Assembly: GCF_002079055.1 (NCBI RefSeq)
Contig: NC_047488.1
Span: forward strand, 186,001-250,000
From: Saccharomyces paradoxus
Taxonomy: Eukaryota; Ascomycota; Saccharomycetes; Saccharomycetales; Saccharomycetaceae
Direction of reading: 5' to 3'
Length of the DNA: 64,000 nt
The notes beneath the pieces were generated by a model that did no database searches, was not told where the DNA came from, and saw nothing but the letters and a program-made list of their open reading frames with translations. Positions 1-8,960 of this stretch are shown here, one piece after another (position 1 is the stretch's first letter; every line of letters starts with the position of its first letter). Position numbers and translations under genes: made by a program.

Positions 1-171
1 TTTAAAAGGAATTAAGCAAATTATATATATGCGACTGTTAGTTTCCAGTTCTATTTCCTGCTCTTATTTTTTCTAATTTGCTCTTTTCCCTTCTTTTCTA
101 CTTGCGTATTCATCTTGTATTAGGCGAAAGCTTAGTCGTAATATATAGAGATTATAATACCAATATAACTA
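1..171 (+). promoter_or_regulatory. Upstream region of YBL029W
   Basis: AT-rich sequence before the first ATG of YBL029W. It holds pyrimidine-rich tracts around 50-110 and a TATA-like stretch (TATATA) near 142-147, about 25-30 bases before the ATG. No specific factor site is clear. Confidence 0.4.
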
Positions 172-425
172 ATGTGCGCCAATATCCCCGAATTCGACTC
201 TTTTTACGAAAATGAAAATTTAAATTACAACTTGGAATCACTCGCACCTTTAAATTGTGATGTTAACTCGCCCTTTTTTCCTATCAATAACAGTGACATC
301 AACGTTAATGCTTATGGTGACGAAAATTTAACGTACTCCAACTTTTTATTGTCTTATAGCGATAAGCTGGCTGCTACAACTGATAAAAGCAATAGCATTA
401 ATAATAGTAATATTAATAATAATAG

Positions 426-456
<31 letters not shown>

Positions 457-1296
457 CTACTCGGTAATGATATCAGCCAGATGGCTTTTTTGCTCGATTA
501 CCCCTCTACTCTCAACGAACCGCAATTTTCCGTAAATTGTAAAGACATTTACAAAAAGGACATATCGACGCCTTCGTCATTAGTTTCGAGCCTGCCATCT
601 GCTAAATTCTCTTTATCCCTATCAAATTCGCCTTCTCCTCCACCACCATCATCTTCCTCTTTAAAACAGGAAGAAGCAATAATTTCTAATACCAGCGCGA
701 ACAGCGACATATTTGCCGATCCTAATACATTCGAAAAGGATACTTTGCCCCTCACACAAGAACTGACGATAGAAAACCTAAATAATCAATTAAACTACCC
801 AGATTTTACGATAAACACCATCGAACAAGATCCAACCCCTTCTTCTTTTTCGTCGTCGTCTTCGTCTTCGTCTTCGGAATCAACCACCTCTTCCAGCAGG
901 AAGAGGAAGTCCTGTCATGATTCATTTACGCATTCATCGCCCTCTTCTTCTGAGTCCAAGAAAATTTCTGATTCAAGATTATCCGCCGAAGGTTTGGCTA
1001 AAGTACTGAATTTAGAATCTCCCGAAGAAGCTTTAAAAAGAGAGCGCTTTATATTGGGTATTTTCCAAAACGAACTAAATTACCCGCTAGGTTACAAGAC
1101 GTGGATTAGGGATACTACAAAAGAGTATAGGACAAACTTAATTAACCAACTGCACGAACGAGTAAGGGTAAAGTACCCCGAATACAACCAGTCCATACTC
1201 GAAACTATAATTAGGCGAGGTACCTACTACATGATGCAGAGTAGGTTAAGAAGAGAGAGAAGAATGAAACTCAAAGAACGTAAAAGAACAACCTAA
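172..1296 (+). CDS. Protein of unknown function, YBL029W orthologue
   Basis: The 374-residue product corresponds to S. cerevisiae YBL029W (about 376 residues as I recall it), a non-essential protein without an assigned function. It begins at the first in-frame ATG. Roughly residues 1-270 are low complexity: an Asn-rich stretch near residues 73-98, encoded largely by AAT repeats, a Pro/Ser stretch near 150-163, and a Ser run near 224-243. The only part that looks folded is the last 100 residues (about 275-374), which is rich in Arg, Lys, Leu and Tyr and ends in a very basic tail that could bind nucleic acid or act as a nuclear localisation signal. That role is inferred from composition only. 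The small length difference from S288C is best explained by the unstable Asn and Ser codon runs. Confidence 0.9.
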
Positions 1297-1552
1297 TCTA
1301 TAACCCAAAAAAAAATGCATTATATATCTCATCCATATATAGAACACACTCACTCACATAAAAGACAAAAATGTAAAAATGAACCGGTTTTCATATCATC
1401 ATCATCTGTTCTCCTTTCTTTCAATTTTGAATTGTCTATGGAGAGATAAAGTATTGTAAAAAAAATAAAATAACATCGGAATTTTAGTATGGTACATATA
1501 ATTAAAAATTTTACAACCCAGCTCCTATCAAGCCCTTATCACCTTCTTTTTA
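1297..1552. other. Convergent 3' intergenic region YBL029W / YBL028C
   Basis: This is a shared 3' region between two converging genes. It has A-rich and TATATA-type stretches near 1309-1340 that fit yeast polyadenylation efficiency elements. I see no gene in it. Confidence 0.5.
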
Positions 1553-1873
1553 TTAGAATCTAGTAAAAGAGGTTTTTTTCTTAGATTGCTTTATCAGCTT
1601 AGCCTTTTTATAGGTGTGATGTCTACCGTCTCTCCAACCTGAGGTATTGATCTTTTTCCTGGGAGCCTCTTCATTGGATTTTTTCTCGTCGACATCCATG
1701 TCAATTCCTTGCTCTTCCTTCTTCTTTAGATCTTCTAATTTCTGCTTTAGTAAGTCTTCCTTTAGTTTATCAGATATTCTTTGTTCGCGTGCATCTACTG
1801 CTTTTTGGAAAACTCCACGTCTTTTGATAGATTTAGCGTTTAGATGACTGCTAGCACGTAATGATTTGGCCAT
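1553..1873 (-). CDS. Small basic nucleolar protein of the LLPH family, YBL028C orthologue
   Basis: The 106-residue product matches YBL028C, the yeast relative of the human LLPH nucleolar protein, associated with pre-60S particles. It begins MAKSLRASSHL and has the family's basic N-terminus (about residues 1-35). A charged helical middle rich in Lys, Glu and Gln follows (about 25-75), with an acidic patch, and then a conserved basic C-terminus containing GWRDGRHHTYKKAK. The family role in large-subunit assembly is known only in outline. The promoter carries an RRPE and a PAC element about 100-125 bases upstream, as expected for a ribosome-biogenesis gene. It runs divergently from RPL19B. Confidence 0.9.
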   Translation of the reverse strand: MAKSLRASSHLNAKSIKRRGVFQKAVDAREQRISDKLKEDLLKQKLEDLKKKEEQGIDMDVDEKKSNEEAPRKKINTSGWRDGRHHTYKKAKLIKQSKKKTSFTRF

Positions 1874-1973
1874 GATTTTTCGTTTCAGTGACTTTTACCC
1901 TAATTTATAAGCTTAATTCTTCGAATGTCGTCAATATTAATAAATGGAGTTGTTTTTACTAATTTTTAGTACG

Positions 1974-1998
1974 AAAATTTTTCATGGAACCTCATCGC
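1974..1998 (-). promoter_or_regulatory. RRPE plus PAC motif pair upstream of YBL028C
   Basis: On the minus strand, 1974-1984 reads TGAAAAATTTT, a perfect RRPE (bound by Stb3), and 1991-1998 reads GCGATGAG, a perfect PAC box (bound by Dot6/Tod6). They lie 101-125 bases before the YBL028C ATG. This close pairing typifies ribosome-biogenesis promoters. Confidence 0.75.
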
Positions 1999-2015
1999 TC
2001 TGTCTCTCGCAATCC

Positions 2016-2039
<24 letters not shown>
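2016..2039 (+). repeat. Poly(dA) tract of 24
   Basis: Twenty-four uninterrupted A residues lie in the divergent promoter between YBL028C and RPL19B. Such rigid poly(dA:dT) tracts exclude nucleosomes and are common in strong yeast promoters. The exact length may be affected by sequencing error. Confidence 0.8.
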
Positions 2040-2047
<8 letters not shown>

Positions 2048-2085
2048 TAGAACTACATAAATGCGCCTTATGTGAGACAGTTTTT

Positions 2086-2111
2086 AACCCAGACATATTT
2101 ACACCTGTACC
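2086..2111 (+). promoter_or_regulatory. Candidate tandem Rap1 sites of RPL19B
   Basis: AACCCAGACAT at 2086-2096 and ACACCTGTACC at 2101-2111 both resemble the Rap1 consensus ACACCCRYACAYM, 15 bases apart in the same direction and about 370 bases before the start codon. Paired Rap1 sites at this distance are usual for ribosomal protein genes. Neither match is perfect. Confidence 0.55.
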
Positions 2112-2472
2112 TCCTGAAAATAAAAAGGATTTCCGCAAGCATTTTCAATCCTTCTGAGTTGTGGAGGCTGCATCTTCGTGTGGGAGAAACCCGAGAGCTG
2201 AGCTTAGTAATGAGCCTAGAGAACGTCCGTCCCTCTGGAAGGAGGCAGCACTTACTGCCTGGCCTCTCGCCTCTGTTCTTATCGCTGTGGGAATTGTGCG
2301 GGCCTGCCTGGATTGGCCCCTCTTTCTACACATTCCACATCGGTAGCTTATTATACTCCTCTGGAGACTACTGTATCTACATTGGGATACTAATAGTACG
2401 TTTATACATTACTAGTACTTGTAGATCTTTTCATCAAATCGAATAAAAAAGTCACCAATAAATTAGAGGAAA

Positions 2473-3436
2473 ATGTATGTTTAACATTGATACTAAACTT
2501 TCAAACCTTCCACAAGAGTGTATCATAAAATATGCTATGAATGCCATTCATTGAAGACGATCAGATAAGAAAAAAAAAAGAGGTGACGACTCACAGCGTC
2601 CAAACAATGGGTAGCAACATCCATAGAAGAGTCTGAGATAAACTTCACCGTTCAAATGAATCGCTACGTTTATTACAAATTATAAGGTTATGGCAGCGAT
2701 GGATACATGTTTGTTGTACTGCAAGCGTTAATTTGATTAATCGGTAAGGCAGTTCACACCAACCTTCGCGAATACATTCTTTACTCTTAGACAGGTTTTG
2801 TGATGTCAAAAAGAAGCAATTTTACTAACATCAATTTGCAAATAAATCTGCAAATTTTTTTTTCACAGGGCTAACTTGCGTACTCAAAAGAGACTTGCCG
2901 CTTCTGTTGTCGGTGTTGGTAAGAGAAAGGTTTGGTTAGACCCAAACGAAACTTCTGAAATTGCCCAAGCCAACTCTAGAAATGCCATTAGAAAATTGGT
3001 CAAGAACGGAACCATCGTCAAGAAGGCCGTTACTGTCCACTCTAAATCCAGAACTAGAGCCCATGCTCAATCCAAGAGAGAAGGTCGTCACAGTGGTTAC
3101 GGTAAGAGAAAGGGTACCAGAGAAGCTCGTTTGCCATCCCAAGTCGTCTGGATTAGAAGATTACGTGTCTTGAGAAGATTATTGGCCAAGTACCGTGACG
3201 CTGGTAAGATTGACAAGCATTTGTACCATGTTTTGTACAAGGAATCCAAGGGTAACGCCTTCAAGCACAAGAGAGCTTTGGTTGAACACATTATTCAAGC
3301 TAAGGCTGATGCTCAACGTGAAAAGGCTTTGAATGAAGAAGCTGAAGCTAGAAGATTGAAGAACAGAGCTGCTCGTGACAGAAGAGCTCAAAGAGTTGCT
3401 GAAAAGAGAGATGCTTTGCTAAAGGAAGACGCTTAA
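2473..3436 (+). CDS. RPL19B: 60S ribosomal protein L19 (eL19), spliced
   Basis: This gene encodes ribosomal protein eL19 of the large subunit, 189 residues after splicing. Exon 1 is only the AT of the start codon (2473-2474). The intron runs 2475-2868 with donor GTATGT, branch site TACTAAC at 2823-2829 and acceptor CAG. Exon 2 is 2869-3436 and opens with the G that completes ATG, followed by GCT AAC, giving M-A-N-L-R-T-Q-K. The protein is strongly basic with a long Arg/Ala-rich C-terminal helix typical of eL19, which reaches toward the small subunit in the known structure. Codon bias is high (AGA, TTG, GCT, GTC), as expected for a very highly expressed gene. The gene order identifies it as the RPL19B copy rather than the paralogue RPL19A. 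Confidence 0.96.
2475..2868 (+). other. RPL19B intron
   Basis: The 394-base intron has donor GTATGT (2475-2480), branch TACTAAC (2823-2829), a T-rich run and acceptor CAG (2866-2868). It splits the initiation codon, so unspliced RNA lacks the authentic in-frame start. The length suits the long introns of yeast ribosomal protein genes. Confidence 0.95.
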
Positions 3437-4685
3437 TTGATTATAAATAATTAGTAAAGAAATTATGTACGTTCTCATTGTTCTATATATGTTTTATTTT
3501 CTCTAAAATGTACCAAATACAATAATAGTTTCAAAAGAAAAAGGAAGGGAGCTAGCTTGAAGCAGACCGTTCATAGAGTTCACGAACATTGATTAAATTC
3601 CTCTAAAAAATGGGTAGTGAAGTCGTAGTCATCGCTTGTGCACCATAAATGGATTTTAGAGGGAAGCGAGTTACCTATCTAGAGGGCAGTTTGTCTAATT
3701 GTCTAATCCTTTATGGAATCGTGTAATATTGGTATATATTCAGGGCACCCAGGAATGAATTGATTTGCTACTATAGGGGGGAATAAGACGTGGCGGTATG
3801 TTTTGTACTGGATTTCTTTGATGATACTACCAGGATTGAGAGTTTTACTGCCACATATACGTTTAGGGCACTCATGATTACTATCAGTCCTGTGTATCGC
3901 CTCCATGTCGTATATCCATTGACCGACCCTCACCCTCTGCATTGTATGAGATTACTGGTATTGCTTTGTTTCAGGGAATACTAAGGGGCAAGAACTTTCG
4001 CGGATGCACCACTACTTTAACATAGCTTATCTACATCCATACTACTGCAAAATTATCTTAATATGTAAAAGTTCGGCTTCATTATCAAAGCGAAAGGTGT
4101 CTTTTTTATCATACCTTCAAGAAAGATAAGCGTGAACAATACTGTGTGGCAGAAAAAAGATTTGAAGAAGACACCAAAAACGACATTAAAATGTTTTTCT
4201 GCCACCTTTCTTTCGAACTCTGATTATTTTGAATTATCTTGTCATTATATCTCTGAATTTACGCATCTTTTTTCCAGCCTTTAAGTTTTGACTGAAAAAT
4301 GTCCTTATGTTTACTAAATATAAAAATGGTTATTCTTTCCTCCATTCGCATCTTGGTAGGAAACTACTGGTGAATAAATTTTAAATACCAACTCTCTACA
4401 ATGATAAGAATGACCACTTTGAATAGACGCTGAGGACTAGCCAATTGAAAAAAGACTGTTCAGGGATCCTTTCTCCAAGAACATTTTTTCCGCTGTCGTA
4501 ATTATACCATTGTCGCTGTTCCTTTTTCAAATCCTGGCAATGAAGAAGTTTTGAACCAAAAAAAATAAAACCGAAAACAGAGCAACTTTAATTATAGTAC
4601 GGCATAAAAGGAAAACAAACCTAGGATTCAACAAAGAATACAATACTTAAAAACATATATCTCACACTGATAACACCCAGCAAGT
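3437..4685. other. Long intergenic region RPL19B to LSM2
   Basis: These 1249 bases hold no ORF that I can support. The first 150 bases fit an RPL19B 3' end (ATTATAAATAATTAG and TATATATG-type elements). The block 4096-4205 contains two sets of inverted repeats, listed separately. The last 300 bases should carry the LSM2 promoter; CATAAAAGG near 4605 is TATA-like. No tRNA or known snoRNA was recognised. Confidence 0.5.
4096..4205. repeat. Inverted-repeat cluster, possible RNA or DNA secondary structure
   Basis: GTGGCAGAAAAA at 4146-4157 is repeated as its exact complement at 4194-4205 (12-base arms, 36-base loop). GGTGTCTT at 4096-4103 is matched by AAGACACC at 4168-4175. The second pair overlaps the loop of the first, so both could form together only as a pseudoknot-like fold. 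Function is unknown. Confidence 0.5.
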
Positions 4686-5104
4686 ATGCTTTTCTTCTCT
4701 TTTTTCAAGACTTTAGTTGACCAAGAAGTGGTCGTAGAGGTATGTTTACAATGATTTACACCGGGATTCCCTTTGATACAAGAAAAACTAACGGTTATCG
4801 TACATCAATTTTTAAAAAAAATTTTAAATACTAACGTTTGCTTACTCCTATTAATGGTGTCTCCACTCAGTTAAAAAATGACATCGAAATAAAAGGTACC
4901 CTACAATCTGTCGACCAATTTTTGAACCTAAAACTAGACAACATATCATGCACAGATGAAAAAAAATATCCGCACTTAGGTTCCGTAAGGAATATCTTTA
5001 TAAGAGGTTCCACAGTCAGGTACGTCTATTTGAATAAGAATATGGTAGATACGAATTTACTGCAAGACGCTACCAGAAGGGAGGTAATGACTGAAAGAAA
5101 ATAA
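4686..5104 (+). CDS. LSM2: U6 snRNA-associated Sm-like protein LSm2, spliced
   Basis: LSm2 is a ring subunit of both the nuclear Lsm2-8 complex, which binds the 3' end of U6 snRNA, and the cytoplasmic Lsm1-7 complex, which promotes decapping and 5'-3' mRNA decay. Exon 1 is 4686-4739 (18 codons starting MLFFSFFKTL). The intron is 4740-4870 (131 bases; donor GTATGT, branch TACTAAC at 4829-4835, acceptor CAG). Exon 2 is 4871-5104. The 95-residue product has the Sm fold: Sm1 strands around residues 15-55 (ELKNDIEIKGTL, then QFLNLKLDNI) and the Sm2 motif near 68-80 (IFIRGSTVRYV). Length and sequence agree with the essential yeast LSM2. Reading through the unspliced intron does not give this protein. 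Confidence 0.96.
4740..4870 (+). other. LSM2 intron
   Basis: The 131-base intron has donor GTATGT at 4740-4745, branch TACTAAC at 4829-4835 and acceptor CAG ending at 4870. Removing it joins GAG (residue 18) in frame to TTA (residue 19). Confidence 0.95.
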
Positions 5105-5545
5105 GGATTATGCAGTCTATCCTCATGGCATTCTTTCTCACTAGTTTTTTACACGAGTATCGTTTTAGGATATTGAGATTATATGTATATGTATATATGT
5201 AGGTCAAGAGATGATTCAACGGTTTGTACTAATTTCCAGTTCCGAGCGTTGAGAGGAATAACACACTGTCGTTCCTGCCCAGTGTTCATACAATTTTTTT
5301 ACCAGAGTATAAGCTACGTGATCTGGTTAGAGATTCTGGCTTTTTTGCCCATTTTCTCTCAAGGAATTCGTTTATCAGGGTTTGTTCTATTTTACTAAAT
5401 GCGCTTGATGGAAAAGCGAATGCCATGAAATGCAGATCAACACAACGATCGAAAAGTAAAAGTGTTTTCAACGAAGTATATCGCTACAAAAACCCGGAAG
5501 CGTCTATATTTTCGAACGGTAGCCCAAATCCCTTCCACGAACAGA
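5105..5545. other. Intergenic region LSM2 to RRN10
   Basis: These 441 bases separate two genes on the same strand. Alternating TATATGTATATGTATATATG at 5180-5199 fits an LSM2 polyadenylation efficiency element. The rest should hold the RRN10 promoter. The RRN10 reading frame stays open for 28 codons before its ATG but has no upstream ATG, so it is taken as untranslated. Confidence 0.5.
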
Positions 5546-5983
5546 ATGGATAGAAATGTTTATGAAGCTTGCAGCAATATAATAAAGGAATTTGGAACAC
5601 ATGTAGTGAGCGCCGATGAAGTACTCGCAGAAAAAATAGATAATGCTGTTCCTATACCGTTCAAAACAAGGGAGGATGTAGATGCCGATGTAGAAAAGGA
5701 TAGAAACGAAGGCGTGTTCGAAGGTAATATCATTCCCGATATCGACTTACGAGTGGTGCACTACTACGCTACGCAATTGTGCCTAAATAAGTATCCCCAT
5801 TTGATTAACGCCTTTGATGAAACAAGCCTCATAACACTAGGTTTGCTCATCGAGAAATGGGTAAAAGATTATTTAACCAGCATGGAGACAGAAAATGACA
5901 AGCAAAATAAAGTAATCGGGAAGGGGCCCTGCGAATTCATATCAAAACATATTGATTATAGGCATGCGCCAGGTAATATCTGA
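5546..5983 (+). CDS. RRN10: Upstream activation factor subunit Rrn10
   Basis: Rrn10 is a subunit of UAF (with Rrn5, Rrn9, Uaf30 and histones H3/H4), which binds the rDNA upstream element and recruits TBP and core factor for RNA polymerase I. The 145-residue product begins at the first ATG in the frame (MDRNVYEACSNIIKEFG) and equals the S. cerevisiae length. It is acidic in the middle (about residues 28-70) with a helical C-terminal half, and has no named enzymatic motif. Its partner in Pol I initiation, the core factor subunit Rrn6, is encoded 28 kb away in this window. The link is functional only; I see no co-regulation signal. Confidence 0.94.
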   Translation: MDRNVYEACSNIIKEFGTHVVSADEVLAEKIDNAVPIPFKTREDVDADVEKDRNEGVFEGNIIPDIDLRVVHYYATQLCLNKYPHLINAFDETSLITLGLLIEKWVKDYLTSMETENDKQNKVIGKGPCEFISKHIDYRHAPGNI

Positions 5984-6575
5984 ATACACTTAAAAGCTGG
6001 TCATTACGACTGGGGAGTGGAAGGCTTTTGCAGACTACTGTCTACTCAAGGAAGAAACATTAAACTATTACCAGTTTTCCAACATGAGGTGATTCTGAGT
6101 TAATACGGGTACTAAAGCATAACATGAGGCATTTTCTGCATGCACATGATTCTGAATTCGCGGTCCATAAGCTACATGAGTGAGCGGTGAGGAAATAATG
6201 AAGTGCATACAGCAAGACTCTAGATCCGGCTGATCCATCGCTGCGGTGAAGTGGTGAAATCACGTACATATTTTTTGAGAGATTAACTATGTGATGAATT
6301 TTTAAACATAATTGGCGAGTAGGAATGCATCCATTCGATATGCTGGAACCAGTACTTATCGCAGAGTAGTATTATTTACGCCTACCTAGTGTATTCATTT
6401 TACGTATTAAATGACGTACCTTTTTTCTTTTCAGTAGCTTTTTTTTTTACTGAAAAATTTAGCGCTGAGTTCTTCCAAAGACATCAAACTACCTACTATA
6501 GTTAAATACATATTACTCATACTAGTTCTAAAATTTCTTTTTGATTGCATCTAACCTGAAATATACACTACAAGG
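5984..6575. other. Intergenic region RRN10 to NCL1
   Basis: No ORF is supported in these 592 bases. The RRPE-type motif TGAAAAATTTA at 6451-6461 and a run of nine or more T residues before it mark the NCL1 promoter. The region around 6000-6250 is more GC-balanced but has no recognisable gene. Confidence 0.5.
6451..6461 (+). promoter_or_regulatory. RRPE-type element upstream of NCL1
   Basis: TGAAAAATTTA matches the RRPE consensus TGAAAAATTTT at 10 of 11 positions, 115-125 bases before the NCL1 ATG, directly after a T tract. This suits a gene whose product acts on RNA in the nucleus and nucleolus. Confidence 0.55.
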
Positions 6576-8624
6576 ATGGCGAGGAGAAAGAATTTCAAAA
6601 AAGGGAACAAAAAGACTTTTGGGGCTCGTGATGACTCAAGAGCTCAAAAAAACTGGTCTGAGCTAGTAAAGGAAAATGAAAAATGGGAAAAATACTATAA
6701 GACTCTAGCCCTTTTTCCAGGAGATCAGTGGGACGAATTTAAAAAAATATGTCAGGCTCCGCTACCTCTAACTTTTAGAATTACAGGCTCCAGAAAGCAT
6801 GCCGGTGAGGTCTTAGATTTATTCAAAGAAAGACATCTACCAAACTTGACTAATGTTGAATTTGAAGGTGAAAAAATTAAGGCTCCTGTAGAATTACCTT
6901 GGTATCCAGACCATCTCGCTTGGCAGTTGGATGTCCCTAAGACGGTTATTAGAAAGAATGAACAATTCGCAAAAACTCAGAGATTCTTAGTTGTTGAAAA
7001 TGCAGTTGGTAATATCTCAAGACAAGAAGCCGTCTCGATGATTCCTCCAATCGTTCTAGAGGTAAAACCTCATCACACTGTTTTGGATATGTGTGCTGCG
7101 CCTGGTTCCAAAACTGCTCAGCTAATCGAAGCCTTGCACAAGGACACAGACGAACCATCTGGTTTCGTTGTGGCTAACGATGCAGACGCTAGAAGATCCC
7201 ATATGTTGGTTCACCAATTGAAGAGATTGAATAGTGCTAACTTGATGGTTGTCAATCATGACGCTCAATTTTTCCCACGTATTAGATTACATGGTAATTC
7301 AAATAATAAGAATGACGTTTTGAAATTTGACAGAATCCTGTGTGACGTTCCATGTTCTGGTGATGGTACCATGAGGAAAAACGTTAATGTTTGGAAGGAC
7401 TGGAACACGCAAGCAGGTCTTGGTTTGCATACTGTTCAGTTGAATATATTAAACAGAGGTTTGCATCTTCTAAAGAACAACGGTAGATTGGTTTACTCAA
7501 CCTGTTCTTTAAATCCTATTGAAAATGAGGCTGTCGTTGCTGAGGCGTTAAGAAAGTGGGGTGACAAAATTAGATTAGTTAATTGTGATGATAAGCTTCC
7601 TGGCCTAATAAGATCCAAGGGTGTATCCAAATGGCCCGTTTATGATAGAAACTTGGCTGAGAAGACCAAAGGAGACGAAGGCACACTAGAAAGTTTCTTT
7701 CCACCGTCCGAAGAAGAGGCATCTAAATTCAATTTACAAAATTGTATGAGGGTTTATCCTCACCAACAAAATACAGGCGGATTTTTTATCACTGTTTTCG
7801 AAAAAGTTGAAGATAACACTGACGCGGTCACAGAGAAACTATCTTCAGAAACACCAGCCGTGGAATCTGAAGAACCTCAAGCAAAGAAAATAAAGGTGGA
7901 AGAATTCCAAAAGAAGGAAAGGTTACCACGTGATGCGAACGAAGAACCTTTTGTTTTCGTTGACCCACAGCACGAAGCTTTAAAAGTTTGTTGGGATTTT
8001 TATGGCATCGATAATATTTTCGACAGAAATACTTGTTTAGTACGTAACGCCACTGGTGAACCAACGAGAGTGGTTTACACTGTGTGCCCAGCATTGAAGG
8101 ACGTTATTCAAGCGAACGACGACAGGTTGAAGATTATTTATTCTGGTGTAAAATTGTTTGTCTCTCAAAGAAGTGATATCGAATGTTCATGGAGAATTCA
8201 AAGTGAATCATTGCCAATAATGAAACACCATATGAAATCCAATAGAATTGTTGAAGCTAACTTGGAAATGTTAAAACACTTGCTGATTGAATCATTCCCT
8301 AATTTTGATGACATTCGTTCAAGGAATATCGATAATGATTTTGTCGAAAAGATGACAAAATTAAGCTCTGGTTGTGCATTTATTGATGTATCAAGAAACG
8401 ATCCTGCCAAAGAAAACTTATTCTTGCCTGTTTGGAAAGGCAACAAGTGCATTAATTTAATGGTCTGTAAGGAAGATACACATGAACTATTATACAGGAT
8501 TTTTGGTATCGATGCGAATGCCAAGGCTACTCCAATTCCTGAAGAAAAGGAAGGAGAAACGACGAAATCTCCCACCGAAACTTCTACCGAAATCTCTAAT
8601 GAAGCTCCTAGCGCTGCTAATTAA
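6576..8624 (+). CDS. NCL1: tRNA (cytosine-5) methyltransferase Ncl1 (Trm4, NSUN2 family)
   Basis: Ncl1/Trm4 is the SAM-dependent enzyme that makes 5-methylcytosine at several tRNA positions (34, 40, 48, 49), using a two-cysteine mechanism. The 682-residue product begins MARRKNFKKGNKK, a basic nuclear-type N-terminus. The Rossmann SAM-binding motif I is DMCAAPGSKTAQ near residues 170-181. Motif IV PCSGDGT carries Cys260, and motif VI TCSLNPIENEAVV carries Cys310, the catalytic nucleophile of the family. Codon counting puts both cysteines at the positions known in S. cerevisiae. The C-terminal third (about 430-682) is a PUA-like and acidic extension ending in a Thr/Glu-rich tail. The protein is two residues shorter than I recall for S288C, probably in that tail. 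Confidence 0.95.
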   Translation: MARRKNFKKGNKKTFGARDDSRAQKNWSELVKENEKWEKYYKTLALFPGDQWDEFKKICQAPLPLTFRITGSRKHAGEVLDLFKERHLPNLTNVEFEGEKIKAPVELPWYPDHLAWQLDVPKTVIRKNEQFAKTQRFLVVENAVGNISRQEAVSMIPPIVLEVKPHHTVLDMCAAPGSKTAQLIEALHKDTDEPSGFVVANDADARRSHMLVHQLKRLNSANLMVVNHDAQFFPRIRLHGNSNNKNDVLKFDRILCDVPCSGDGTMRKNVNVWKDWNTQAGLGLHTVQLNILNRGLHLLKNNGRLVYSTCSLNPIENEAVVAEALRKWGDKIRLVNCDDKLPGLIRSKGVSKWPVYDRNLAEKTKGDEGTLESFFPPSEEEASKFNLQNCMRVYPHQQNTGGFFITVFEKVEDNTDAVTEKLSSETPAVESEEPQAKKIKVEEFQKKERLPRDANEEPFVFVDPQHEALKVCWDFYGIDNIFDRNTCLVRNATGEPTRVVYTVCPALKDVIQANDDRLKIIYSGVKLFVSQRSDIECSWRIQSESLPIMKHHMKSNRIVEANLEMLKHLLIESFPNFDDIRSRNIDNDFVEKMTKLSSGCAFIDVSRNDPAKENLFLPVWKGNKCINLMVCKEDTHELLYRIFGIDANAKATPIPEEKEGETTKSPTETSTEISNEAPSAAN

Positions 8625-8960
8625 CGCCTATTATCTCTCTTATCTCCACTGTAAAGTAAATGTATATTATTGGAAGGCAAAATAAAATTATAATATTTCA
8701 GTAATAGATCTTTTTTAACTCGGCCTTTGTTACTTCTTTTTTACTTCTCTTTTACTTCATATTTTAGTTCTGAATAGTAAATAATGCACTTTGGCAAGAC
8801 TTTGCGTATTTAGTTGAATTGAAATTAAAGATACAATGTATAAAAAATATACGAAAAATAAGAGAAACTTGTATACTGGAAATAGAATTGCCAATACATG
8901 GATTGAAAAGAAAAATTTTTGTTATCTTTATATCCAGAAATCTGAAAGAATAAGAAAGTG
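8625..8960. other. Convergent 3' region NCL1 / MCM2
   Basis: These 336 AT-rich bases lie between two converging genes and have T tracts and TATAAAAAATATACG-type polyadenylation elements near 8838-8853. No gene is seen. Confidence 0.5.

Noticed and set aside
2072-2446. Overlapping open frames of 60-124 codons on both strands in the RPL19B promoter
   Set aside because: They begin with GTG or other non-ATG codons, lie in a GC-rich promoter where stops are rarer, and overlap each other on both strands. No protein family is recognisable.
3437-4685. A tRNA or known snoRNA in the RPL19B-LSM2 gap
   Set aside because: I found no A-box/B-box pair with a cloverleaf and no C/D or H/ACA layout that I could support.
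5462-5545. Upstream extension of RRN10 by 28 codons
   Set aside because: It starts at a non-ATG codon; the ATG at 5546 gives the known 145 residues.
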